Positions 54,776-62,166 of a DNA stretch of 64,000 nucleotides are shown here, one piece after another. The notes under the pieces are model-generated. The model saw only the letters and a program-made list of their open reading frames with translations, searched no databases and was not told the DNA's origin. Both the position numbers and the translations under genes were made by a program. Location: NCBI GenBank assembly GCA_963753845.1, contig CAVWEI010000035.1, forward strand, positions 1 to 64,000, given 5' to 3'. Position 1 is the stretch's first letter; every line of letters starts with the position of its first letter. Origin of the DNA: Thiosocius sp963753845. Its GTDB lineage: Bacteria; Pseudomonadota; Gammaproteobacteria; Chromatiales; Chromatiaceae.

Positions 54776-55865
54776 TGGGATGGTTCTCCTTATCCGGCTC
54801 GGTGCCAATTTCATCACCGAGCGGGAGCAATATGGTGAAAGTGGTTTCGCCCTTTCGGCTGCTGCATTCGATCAGGCCCTTGTGCTGGTTGATCAGCGAC
54901 TGGGCGATGGACAACCCGAGTCCCATGCCGCCGGTGCCCGCGGTGACCATGGGGAAAAACAGCGTGTCTGCGATCTCCGGGGGGATCCCCGGGCCGTCGT
55001 CGACGATGTCGATCTGGGCGGTGAGCCGGAATCGTGCATTGCCGATAGTGATCTGGCGCTGGACCCGCGTGCGCAAGATGACCGTACCCGAGTCGCCGAG
55101 CACCCGGCTGGAATTGCGCACGATGTTCAGGATCGCCTGAATCAGCTGGTCACTGTCGCCGATCAGCTCCGGGATACTGGGGTCGTAGTCGCGGATTATC
55201 CGGATTCGCTCCCCGGTTTCCGCGAGGACCAGCGCACGCACACGCTCGAGCACGCGATGGATATTGACCTCTGCGTAACTGGGCCGGCGGTTGGGACCCA
55301 GCATGCGGTTGACCAGCTCCTGCAGGCGGTCGGCCTCCTGGATGATGATGTGGGTGTATTCCTTGAGCTCGGCACTCTCGAGTTCGCTTTCGAGCAGCTG
55401 GGCGGCACCCCGCAGGCCGCCCAGCGGGTTCTTGATCTCGTGCGCCAGGCCGCGCACCACGTCGCGCGACACGGCCTGCTGGGCAATCAGTCGCTCCTCG
55501 CGGCTGATGCGCAGGTGGCGGTCGATCTGCTGCAACTCGACGATCGTCAAATGACCGCCGTCATCGTCGAGGATCGGCGTAACCGTGCAATCGACCGTGA
55601 CCTCGTTTCGATCGGTGGTGAGAACGACACCACGCTTGGTTATGGGGGCGCCTATCTCGGCAGCGCGAATGAGATCCGTGAGCATCTCGCCATGACAGGC
55701 CATCCAGGTCGTGGGCAACTCGCCGACGACGTGTTTCGCACTGACGGCCAGCATCATCTCTGCAGTCTGGTTCACATAGGAGACACGCAGACCCTGATCG
55801 AACACGATCACTGCCGTTGCCAGATTGTCGAGAACGCTGGTACTGAGCGATGACAAAGGTTTCAT
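54768..55865 (-). CDS. glnL: Nitrogen regulation sensor histidine kinase NtrB (GlnL)
   Basis: A 365-residue soluble kinase/phosphatase for NtrC. N-terminal PAS domain (about 10-120: NLATAVIVFDQGLRVSYVNQ), H-box GLAHEIKNPLGGLRG, N-box QAILNIVRNSSRVLG, and ATP-lid glycine boxes (DDGPGIPPEIADTLF, GTGGMGLGLSIAQSL). ATG 55865 is preferred, with a weak AGGT site; an in-frame ATG 12 nt upstream exists. PII controls it in enteric bacteria. No PII gene is seen here. Confidence 0.96.
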   Translation of the reverse strand: MKPLSSLSTSVLDNLATAVIVFDQGLRVSYVNQTAEMMLAVSAKHVVGELPTTWMACHGEMLTDLIRAAEIGAPITKRGVVLTTDRNEVTVDCTVTPILDDDGGHLTIVELQQIDRHLRISREERLIAQQAVSRDVVRGLAHEIKNPLGGLRGAAQLLESELESAELKEYTHIIIQEADRLQELVNRMLGPNRRPSYAEVNIHRVLERVRALVLAETGERIRIIRDYDPSIPELIGDSDQLIQAILNIVRNSSRVLGDSGTVILRTRVQRQITIGNARFRLTAQIDIVDDGPGIPPEIADTLFFPMVTAGTGGMGLGLSIAQSLINQHKGLIECSSRKGETTFTILLPLGDEIGTEPDKENHPSD

Positions 55866-55885
55866 GGGGACCTGCATGCAAGCCT

Positions 55886-56455
55886 TTAAGCAAGGTTCGG
55901 GCCAGCCATCAATTGCCCAATCGGGCCATCAAACGGCCATTTCGTGGGCGGAGTTAGTGGCATGTCGACCGGTCCCGGGGCGCGGAGGCGCACCATGAAC
56001 GCCCTTGTGCACCAGTTTAGTGCACAAGGGGTCTTTCGGCCAGCCGCTGCATCCGCCGCGGTCGGCCCTGCGTTGAGCAGCCGATTACGGCGTGTACTTG
56101 GGTGTGAACGCTGGATTGGTCCGGCCGGGAGTCGACGAGACCCCACCGCCTTTCGGCGTGTAGCCCGGCTGTGCCGGGCTACGGTAGTCGGGGGCGCCGG
56201 GTGCAGGGTAATCGGGGTCACCTGGTCGTAACCGGCGAAATCCACCTGGCGGGCGGAGACACCCGTATTGACGCTGCCGGCCCGTTCAACCACCGGCTCG
56301 GGTCGTGAGTATTCTGGGATTCTGGATCCTTGCGGACACTCGGCCGCCGGCACGTCAGTAAAACTGGCGACACCGTCCTCTCCGACCGTCTTGCAGACCA
56401 CCGCATGCGCCAGACCCGGCAGCAGCAATAAGACGAATAAGAATTTTGTGTTCAT
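55886..56455 (-). CDS. DUF4124-domain protein, copy 1 (C-terminal frame doubtful)
   Basis: It has a signal peptide (MNTKFLFVLLLLPGLAHA) and a DUF4124 segment (VVCKTVGEDGVASFTDVPAA, then ECPQGSRIPEYSRPEP). After about residue 75 the open frame turns Arg/Ser-rich and unlike the family. The neighbouring frame instead reads as a Pro/Gly/Tyr-rich tail (DYPAPGAPDYRSPAQPGYTP) ending at a TAA at 56085-56087. A one-base indel near 56222 would join the two, so the true protein is probably shorter than drawn. DUF4124 proteins between glnA and ntrB are common in gammaproteobacteria and of unknown function. Confidence 0.7.
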   Translation of the reverse strand: MNTKFLFVLLLLPGLAHAVVCKTVGEDGVASFTDVPAAECPQGSRIPEYSRPEPVVERAGSVNTGVSARQVDFAGYDQVTPITLHPAPPTTVARHSRATRRKAVGSRRLPAGPIQRSHPSTRRNRLLNAGPTAADAAAGRKTPCALNWCTRAFMVRLRAPGPVDMPLTPPTKWPFDGPIGQLMAGPNLA

Positions 56456-56533
56456 GAGTTTAGAATAACGCTAACTATGGGTTCTGGCGACCTGTACTTA
56501 CCCCGGGATAGGCAGCGGCGTGGGCTTTGCCGG

Positions 56534-56905
56534 CTAATCGATCTGGTCTGCCTCGCGCAGTATGAACGTCACAGCCGCGGAATCGATCAGGCGCGTGCCA
56601 CCGTCTTCCATTACCGTCACCCGCAATTTATGCCCACAAACATCGACGCCGGTGAACTCGATCGCCAGACCGTCGAAACCGCCGGGGATTGGAACGTTAT
56701 CGAGAAACACGCGGTCGCAGTGACCCGGCTGCACCCTGCTGCTGGACGGTCCGTGGCGCGTAGCGCGAGTATTCGGGCATTTTGAGCGGTGTGCTGCCGG
56801 CACCTCGGCGTAAGCGACGACGCCTTCGGAATCGACTGTCTTGCAGATGACGGCATGTGCCAGGCCGGGCAACAGGAACAAAGCGACTAAGGCTCTCTTG
56901 GTCAT
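56534..56905 (-). CDS. DUF4124-domain protein, copy 2 (rearranged middle)
   Basis: A 123-residue paralog: signal peptide MTKRALVALFLLPGLAHA, DUF4124 start (VICKTVDSEGVVAYAEVPAA), and the C-terminal beta domain shared with copy 3 (FLDNVPIPGGFDGLAIEFTG, TVMEDGGTRLIDSAAVTF). The middle (about residues 42-60) reads as nonsense in this frame. Another frame gives LKMPEYSRYAPRTVQQQ, resembling copy 1. Compared with copy 3 roughly 50 residues are missing, so this copy seems to have lost a segment while its ends stayed in frame. Confidence 0.65.
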   Translation of the reverse strand: MTKRALVALFLLPGLAHAVICKTVDSEGVVAYAEVPAAHRSKCPNTRATRHGPSSSRVQPGHCDRVFLDNVPIPGGFDGLAIEFTGVDVCGHKLRVTVMEDGGTRLIDSAAVTFILREADQID

Positions 56906-56941
56906 GTGCTCAGAGTAAACCAGGAGCGCCATGGTTGCGAC

Positions 56942-57522
56942 TCAACGGCCACCGGGTAGTGGTGGCCGTCCTATCGGTGGGCTTGGTGTATTCGCAAGGC
57001 CGTCAAACAGACCCGTTTGGCGCAGGGTGAAACTGACCGTCGGTGATTCGATCAGCCGCTTGCCATCGCGTCAGATACGCTCGCACGAAGGCTATGGGTG
57101 CCACGGTCCACACCGCTCAGTTCTATCGCGAGACCGTCGAAGCTGCCCGGTATCGCCTTGCCATCGAGATAGACGTTGACGCGGTGGCCTTGCTGCAGTG
57201 GCGGCTCGAGCCCGATCGATATGGCAACCTTGCCCTCGTTGTTGCGCACCGTCCCTTTATCGGCCGGCTGTTCGATCTGGATCGACTGATAGCGCGTGGT
57301 GGTCGTGGGCTGGACAGCGCCACTGACCGAATTCGTCGACTGACTCCGCGGCAGACGACGTGGCTCGTAAGTGGAAGATGCAGGGAGTTTGACCTGATCG
57401 CGGCATTCCGATGCCGGCACATCCGAGTAAGCGACCACGCCCTCGGCATCGACGGTCTTGCAGATCACGGCGTGTGTGATGCCCGGCAGTGCGAGCAGGA
57501 CAATAAGGGCTTGTTTGATCAT
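56942..57522 (-). pseudogene. DUF4124-domain protein, copy 3, one-base frameshift near the C-terminus
   Basis: It has a signal peptide (MIKQALIVLLALPGITHA), DUF4124 (VICKTVDAEGVVAYSDVPAS) and a C-terminal beta domain (VNVYLDGKAIPGSFDGLAIE, LSGVDRGTHSLRASVSDA). The frame then stops at 57052. Adding one base near 57066-57068 restores GKRLIESPTVSFTLRQTG, the counterpart of copy 2's end, and a stop at 56942-56944, for about 193 residues. This is the most complete of the three copies and is otherwise well preserved. Confidence 0.75.
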
Positions 57523-57610
57523 GCCGTTAGCATAGTGCAGGCAGACCACTGTTGCGATACCAAAACAAGGCGCGAGGGGAACCCGGTTACTGAATTCGGC
57601 CTGGCCTGGC

Positions 57611-57648
57611 CAAAATAACAAACCCCGCCGGTTGGCGGGGTTTGTTGC
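57611..57648 (-). terminator. Rho-independent terminator after glnA (bidirectional-looking)
   Basis: CAAACCCCGCC at 57619-57629 pairs perfectly with GGCGGGGTTTG at 57634-57644 around a 4-nt loop. Read on the minus strand the stem is followed by TTATTTTG, a usable U-tract, so it ends the glnA transcript before the DUF4124 genes. The flanking TTTG/CAAA symmetry may also let it work in the other direction. Confidence 0.88.
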
Positions 57649-57666
57649 CGGACTCTGGGGTCGGGA

Positions 57667-59076
57667 TCAGAGGCTGAAGTACATGTCGAATTCGACCGGA
57701 TGCGTGGTCATGCGCACGGTGGTCACCTCTTCCATTTTCAGCTTGATGTAGCCGTCGATCAGGTCGTCGGTGAACACGCCACCGGCCTTGAGGAATTCCC
57801 GGTCCGCATCGAGCTCTTCCAGGGCCTGGTCAAGGCTGTGACAGACGGTCGGGATGGCCAGGGCCTCTTCCGCCGGCAGGTCGTAAAGGTCCTTGTCCGC
57901 GGCATCGCCGGGATGGATCTTGTTGATGATGCCATCCAGGCCGGCCAACATCATGGCGGCGAAGGCCAGGTAGGGGTTGGCGGTGGGATCCGGGAAGCGG
58001 ACCTCGACGCGGCGACCCTTCGGGCTGGACACCCAGGGGATACGGATGGAGGCAGAGCGGTTGCGTGCCGAATAGGCCAGCATGACCGGCGCCTCGAAAC
58101 CCGGGACCAGACGCTTGTACGAGTTGGTCGAGGCGTTGGTGAAGGCGTTCAGGGCGCGCGCATGCTTGATGATGCCTCCGATGTAGTACAGCGCCGTCTC
58201 CGACAGGCCGCCGTACTGGTCCCCGGCGAAGATGTTCACGCCGTCTTTTGCCAGTGACTGATGCACATGCATACCGGAGCCGTTGTCGCCGACGATCGGC
58301 TTGGGCATGAAGGTCACCGTCTTGCCATAGGCATGGGCCACGTTCCAGGTCGCGTATTTCTGGATCTGTACCCAGTCGGCGCGCTGAACCAGGGTTGAGA
58401 ACCGGGTACCGATCTCGCACTGACCGGCCGTGGCCACTTCGTGATGATGGACCTCGACGGGCACACCCATCTCTTCCATTGCGTCACACATGGCACCACG
58501 CAGATCGTGCAGCGAATCTACCGGGGGTACGGGGAAGTAGCCGCCCTTAACGCCTGGACGGTGACCGACGTTGCCGTCTTCGTACACACGCTCGGAGTTC
58601 CACTCGGCTTCCTGCGAATCAATCTTGACCATGCAGCCGGACATGTCGATGCTCCAGCGCACGTCGTCGAGGACGAAGAATTCCGGTTCCGGGCCGAAGT
58701 AGGCCGCGTCAGCGATACCGGTCGAGGCGAGGTAAGCCTCGGCGCGCTTGGCCACGGACCGCGGGTCGCGCTCATAGCCTTCCATGGTGGAGGGCTCGAG
58801 GATGTCGCAACGAAGGTTAACGGTGGCCTCGTCGGTGAACGGGTCCAGAACCGCAGTCTCTGCTTCCGGCATCAGGATCATGTCGGACTCGTTGATGCCC
58901 TTCCAGCCGGCGATCGATGAACCATCGAACATCTTGCCTTCTTCGAAAAGGTCTTCTTCGACAGTGTGAGCCGGCACGGTCACGTGCTGCTCCTTGCCGC
59001 GGGTATCGGTAAAACGGAAATCGACGTACTTGACGTCGTTGTCCTTGATCATCTTCAGGACGTCTTTTGCGGCCAT
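57667..59076 (-). CDS. glnA: Glutamine synthetase, type I
   Basis: A 469-residue dodecameric enzyme making glutamine from glutamate, ammonia and ATP; exactly the length of E. coli GlnA. Visible: DGSSIAGWKGINESDM, PEPEFFVLDDVRW, ATP-site segment VTFMPKPIVGDNGSGMH, NRSASIRIPWVSSPKGRR and the adenylylation loop with Tyr in KDLYDLPAEEA, so it is likely regulated by GlnE. ATG 59076 follows a GGAG site. The 340-nt upstream region carries sigma-54 and NtrC signals. glnA is followed by DUF4124 genes and ntrBC on the same strand. Confidence 0.98.
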   Translation of the reverse strand: MAAKDVLKMIKDNDVKYVDFRFTDTRGKEQHVTVPAHTVEEDLFEEGKMFDGSSIAGWKGINESDMILMPEAETAVLDPFTDEATVNLRCDILEPSTMEGYERDPRSVAKRAEAYLASTGIADAAYFGPEPEFFVLDDVRWSIDMSGCMVKIDSQEAEWNSERVYEDGNVGHRPGVKGGYFPVPPVDSLHDLRGAMCDAMEEMGVPVEVHHHEVATAGQCEIGTRFSTLVQRADWVQIQKYATWNVAHAYGKTVTFMPKPIVGDNGSGMHVHQSLAKDGVNIFAGDQYGGLSETALYYIGGIIKHARALNAFTNASTNSYKRLVPGFEAPVMLAYSARNRSASIRIPWVSSPKGRRVEVRFPDPTANPYLAFAAMMLAGLDGIINKIHPGDAADKDLYDLPAEEALAIPTVCHSLDQALEELDADREFLKAGGVFTDDLIDGYIKLKMEEVTTVRMTTHPVEFDMYFSL

Positions 59077-59183
59077 TCTCGATCTCTCCAGAAAGTAGCG
59101 GTGAGAGCTGCCTTTGGGACAGCCGGTTACATTGGATTGCCGTGCAGACCTCTTCAGACCTGCATTTCGACTCGAATTAAGGA

Positions 59184-59199
59184 GGCAGGAACCATGCCA
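59184..59199 (-). promoter_or_regulatory. Sigma-54 promoter of glnA
   Basis: Read on the minus strand the site is TGGCATGGTTCCTGCC, with GG and GC separated by 10 nt as required for the -24/-12 elements (consensus TGGCAC-N5-TTGC). Transcription would start near 59172, giving a leader of about 95 nt before glnA. Together with the upstream NtrC site it supports nitrogen-limited activation. Confidence 0.8.
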
Positions 59200-59393
59200 C
59201 CCCCCGTCGACCAAGGTCAAGCTCGGTGTCAGGCCGGGCCTTGCGCCGAAAAAAACACTGATCATCGCCTTATAATCAGCTGCTTACATTGTTCGCCGCG
59301 GAAACCCGCGGCGTCTTTGCCGGTATCTCGTGCCCTCTGACTATCGCACACCAGCGACGCATCGCCCCAAAGTTGTGCGGGGCGCCCGAACCT

Positions 59394-59410
59394 GGCACCA
59401 CCCTGGTGCA
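59394..59410. promoter_or_regulatory. NtrC enhancer site upstream of glnA
   Basis: On the minus strand the 17-bp sequence is TGCACCAGGGTGGTGCC, matching the NtrC consensus TGCACC-N5-GGTGCA at all but the last base. It lies about 195 bp upstream of the sigma-54 promoter, within the usual range for an enhancer, and 6 bp after the CDF gene stop. No second equally good site was seen between 59200 and 59390. Confidence 0.85.
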
Positions 59411-59416
59411 TTGATC

Positions 59417-60595
59417 CTAGCCGTACAGGACCCTCAACCGGCCCAGCCAGGGCAGATCCTCCGCAGCGGCCTTTAGGTCAGCCTGCAGTGCAGCGGTGCT
59501 GGTCGGGTCGACGAAGCTTTCCAGCGGCAGGACCAGCTCCACCTCGATCTTTCCCGCCAGGTAGTGCAGCCGGGTTTCATGCCGGGGCGGGGCCTCCTGC
59601 AGCCTGGCCCAGGCCGATTCAAGTTTCCCCAGGGCCTCTGCGCGCAACGGCAGGCCGCGGCAGGCCGGCGAGTCCTCGTCATCTTCCGGGTCGATATGGA
59701 CCGTGACGTCGGTGATCGCCTCAAGCTTACCGATCATCCGGTCCTCGACCGCCTGGCTGATCACGTGACCTTCGGATACCGAAAGACGCGGCGCGACCTG
59801 GACATGCACGTCGGCACTCGCCTCGGCACCGTGGCGGCGGGTGCGCAGCATGTGCACGGAACGCACGCCGTCTATGTCCATGATCACACGCTTGGCCTCC
59901 CCGACCTGCTCCTCGTCAAGCGCGGTATCCACCAGTTCGGAAAGAGCGCTCCAGCCAAGATCCCAGCCGATCTTTGCCACCATCACGCCAACAACGATTG
60001 CGGCGAGGGCATCCATATAGCCGAACCCCAGCAGGGCACCTCCGACGCCGATAAGTACCACCACCGACGAAATTGCGTCCGAACGATGATGCCAGGCGTT
60101 GGCGCGCAGCATATCGGATTTGAGCCGCTTGGCCGCTGCGATGGTGTACCAGTACAAGGCTTCCTTGGCGACAATACCCACTGCGGCAACGATCAAAGCC
60201 AGCTTGCCGGGTACCGGTCGGCCGACATCCCACAGGCGTTCAAACCCGTTCCAGACGATGCCGAGTGCGACCAGCACCAGCAGGATACCGAGTCCGAGCG
60301 TTGCGGCGGTCTCGAACCGACCATGACCGTAGGGGTGATCCGCGTCCGGCGCCATCGCGGCATGCCGCGCCGCGAACCAGACGAGCACGTCGGACAATAG
60401 ATCGGAGGCGGAATGAATCCCGTCAGCCACCAGGGCCGCGGAATTGGCGATCAACCCGATGACGACTTGAGCCAGCGACAACAGCAGGTTTACGACGCCG
60501 CTGACGACGGTGACCTTGCGCGTCTCGCGACCGCGCTCGGTGCGCTGTTCATTTGCATCGAGCTGCGGGTGATGGTGATGGTGAGTGTGCGCCAT
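59417..60595 (-). CDS. Cation diffusion facilitator transporter
   Basis: A 392-residue CDF exporter of Zn2+, Fe2+, Co2+ or Mn2+. It begins with a native His cluster (AHTHHHHHPQL), followed by the six-helix core with metal-site residues ADGIHSASDLLSDVL and NAWHHRSDAISSVVV, and the cytoplasmic C-terminal domain (DIDGVRSVHMLRTRRHG, DVHVQVAPRLSVSEGH). The HxxxD / HHRSD ligand pattern is retained. An unusual extra C-terminal domain of about 90 residues (AEALGKLESAWARLQEAPPR...) follows the standard end. The start ATG 60595 lies 5 nt after the TusA stop. Confidence 0.92.
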   Translation of the reverse strand: MAHTHHHHHPQLDANEQRTERGRETRKVTVVSGVVNLLLSLAQVVIGLIANSAALVADGIHSASDLLSDVLVWFAARHAAMAPDADHPYGHGRFETAATLGLGILLVLVALGIVWNGFERLWDVGRPVPGKLALIVAAVGIVAKEALYWYTIAAAKRLKSDMLRANAWHHRSDAISSVVVLIGVGGALLGFGYMDALAAIVVGVMVAKIGWDLGWSALSELVDTALDEEQVGEAKRVIMDIDGVRSVHMLRTRRHGAEASADVHVQVAPRLSVSEGHVISQAVEDRMIGKLEAITDVTVHIDPEDDEDSPACRGLPLRAEALGKLESAWARLQEAPPRHETRLHYLAGKIEVELVLPLESFVDPTSTAALQADLKAAAEDLPWLGRLRVLYG

Positions 60596-60600
60596 GAAGA

Positions 60601-60843
60601 TCAGCCCGGGTCCCGGCCCACACGCAGGGTGACGAGATACTCACCATCGACGGAATCTGCACGCAGCAGCTGGTGGCCATTGATCCGGCACCAGGCGGGT
60701 ATGTCCTGCAACACGCCCGGGTCAGTGCAGACTGCGGTCAGCGTGTCGCCAGCCGACAGGGCATCCACCCGGTCCTGCACCCGGATAACCGGCATGGGGC
60801 ACAACAGGCGCTGGCAGTCGATGGTGTCGTGGCGGGTGGACAT
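60601..60843 (-). CDS. TusA-family sulfurtransferase
   Basis: An 80-residue sulfur-carrier protein of the TusA fold: TIDCQRLLCPMPVIRVQDRV with the CPxP persulfide Cys, then GDTLTAVCTDPGVLQDIPAW and a final strand GEYLVTLRVG. TusA proteins carry persulfide sulfur to tRNA thiolation, molybdopterin or sulfur-oxidation pathways. It is continuous and in frame with an upstream PP-loop gene remnant, so it might be translated as a fusion; an internal ATG at 60843 is the natural TusA start. Confidence 0.92.
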   Translation of the reverse strand: MSTRHDTIDCQRLLCPMPVIRVQDRVDALSAGDTLTAVCTDPGVLQDIPAWCRINGHQLLRADSVDGEYLVTLRVGRDPG

Positions 60844-61086
60844 AGGCGCTGCATGATACCGGAGTTTCAGAAGTTTCATGCAAAGCCTGCCGGCATTTAG
60901 CGCGTTGTTGCGCCTGGGCCGTGCCCGGTCCTTCTTGCGGATCGCATGCGTGTGGCCCTCGACGCAGAACCCGGTATAGAAATTGATCCCTTCGACATGC
61001 ACGCCTTTATCCTGCACCACGCGGGCGGCCAGCAGCGAATCCAGGCCGCCCGAGATCAGTGCCAGGGCCTTGCGTTGTTCAGTCAT
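60844..61086 (-). pseudogene. Truncated PP-loop ATPase (ThiI/thiouridylase-like) fused in frame to TusA
   Basis: From ATG 61086 the first about 55 residues (KALALISGGLDSLLAARVVQ, HVEGINFYTGFCVEGHTHAI) match the N-terminus of PP-loop proteins that adenylate tRNA for thiolation; SGGLDS is the ATP pyrophosphatase loop. After RRNNAL, near 60900, the family sequence stops. About 24 unrelated residues (NAGRLCMKLLKLRYHAAP and adjoining) lead straight into TusA without a stop. Roughly 300 residues are missing, so catalytic function is lost. The intact protein is normally about 350 residues and often adjoins TusA. Confidence 0.8.
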
Positions 61087-61113
61087 GGTTTGTTCGAGTG
61101 GGAAAAGCGCGAC

Positions 61114-61148
61114 ATTATAAGGATAGACCTCGGTCTGGGCTGTATAAT
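61114..61148. promoter_or_regulatory. Back-to-back -10 boxes for divergent promoters
   Basis: On the plus strand TATAAT at 61143-61148 lies about 90 nt upstream of glyQ. On the minus strand TATAAT (61114-61119) lies about 28 nt upstream of the PP-loop/TusA start. Both -35 regions are weak (for the plus side, AGGATA-like). Two perfect TATAAT boxes in a 150-nt divergent intergenic region are unlikely by chance. Confidence 0.55.
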
Positions 61149-61239
61149 CGCCGGCTTTTAGACTTGCAGTCGCTATGGCATCCGCGCCCCGTCCGGCACG
61201 GCGATTCCACAGCAGCGCACCCACGGGTTTTTTAGAATC

Positions 61240-62166
61240 ATGAGCAACGCGGCGGACGTATCCACCTTTCAGGGGCTGATCTTTGCCCTTCAGCAGTACT
61301 GGGCAGAACAGGGTTGTGCGATCCTGCAGCCGTACGACATGGAGATGGGGGCAGGTACCTTCCACACCGCCACCTTCCTGCGCTCGATCGGTCCCGAGCC
61401 CTGGAATGCCGCCTATGTGCAGCCGTCGCGTCGACCTACCGACGGCCGCTACGGTGAGAACCCGAACCGCCTGCAGCATTACTATCAATTCCAGGTGGCA
61501 ATGAAACCGTCGCCGCTGAACATTCAGGATCTGTATCTGCGCTCGCTGGAGATGCTTGGCCTGGATCCACTGGTGCATGACATCCGTTTCGTCGAGGACA
61601 ACTGGGAGTCGCCCACGCTAGGCGCCTGGGGACTCGGCTGGGAAGTCTGGCTGAATGGCATGGAGGTCACGCAGTTCACCTACTTCCAACAGGTCGGCGG
61701 GCTCGACTGTCGTCCGGTCACCGGCGAGATCACTTACGGTCTTGAGCGCATTGCCATGTACCTGCAGGGTGTGGAGTCGGTATTCGACCTGGTCTGGACG
61801 CATGGACCGCAGGGACCGGTGACCTATCGGGACGTCTTTCATCAAAACGAGGTCGAGCAGTCGGCCTACAATTTCGAACACGCCGATGTCGACTTCCTGT
61901 TCCAGCTGTTCGACCAGTGCGAGAAGGATTCGACGCGCCTTATCGAGGCGGGCCTGCCGCTTCCCGCCTACGAGCAGGTGCTCAAAGCCTCGCACGCATT
62001 CAACCTGCTGGACGCGCGCCACGCGATATCCGTGACCGAGCGGCAGCGCTTCATCCTGCGCGTGCGTGCGCTGGCCCGCGCGGTTGCCCAGGCCTATTAC
62101 GATGCGCGCGAGGCGCTCGGTTTCCCCATGGTCGTCACTGCCGAAATGGAGGTGGCAAATGGCTGA
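61240..62166 (+). CDS. glyQ: Glycine--tRNA ligase alpha subunit
   Basis: A 308-residue catalytic subunit of the heterotetrameric bacterial-type glycyl-tRNA synthetase. Class II motifs and family segments: FQGLIFALQQYWAEQGCAIL, QPYDMEMGAGTFHTATFLRS, NPNRLQHYYQFQVAMKPSP and GWEVWLNGMEVTQFTYFQQV. ATG 61240 is close to the E. coli start. The stop overlaps glyS by 8 nt. Confidence 0.98.
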   Translation: MSNAADVSTFQGLIFALQQYWAEQGCAILQPYDMEMGAGTFHTATFLRSIGPEPWNAAYVQPSRRPTDGRYGENPNRLQHYYQFQVAMKPSPLNIQDLYLRSLEMLGLDPLVHDIRFVEDNWESPTLGAWGLGWEVWLNGMEVTQFTYFQQVGGLDCRPVTGEITYGLERIAMYLQGVESVFDLVWTHGPQGPVTYRDVFHQNEVEQSAYNFEHADVDFLFQLFDQCEKDSTRLIEAGLPLPAYEQVLKASHAFNLLDARHAISVTERQRFILRVRALARAVAQAYYDAREALGFPMVVTAEMEVANG

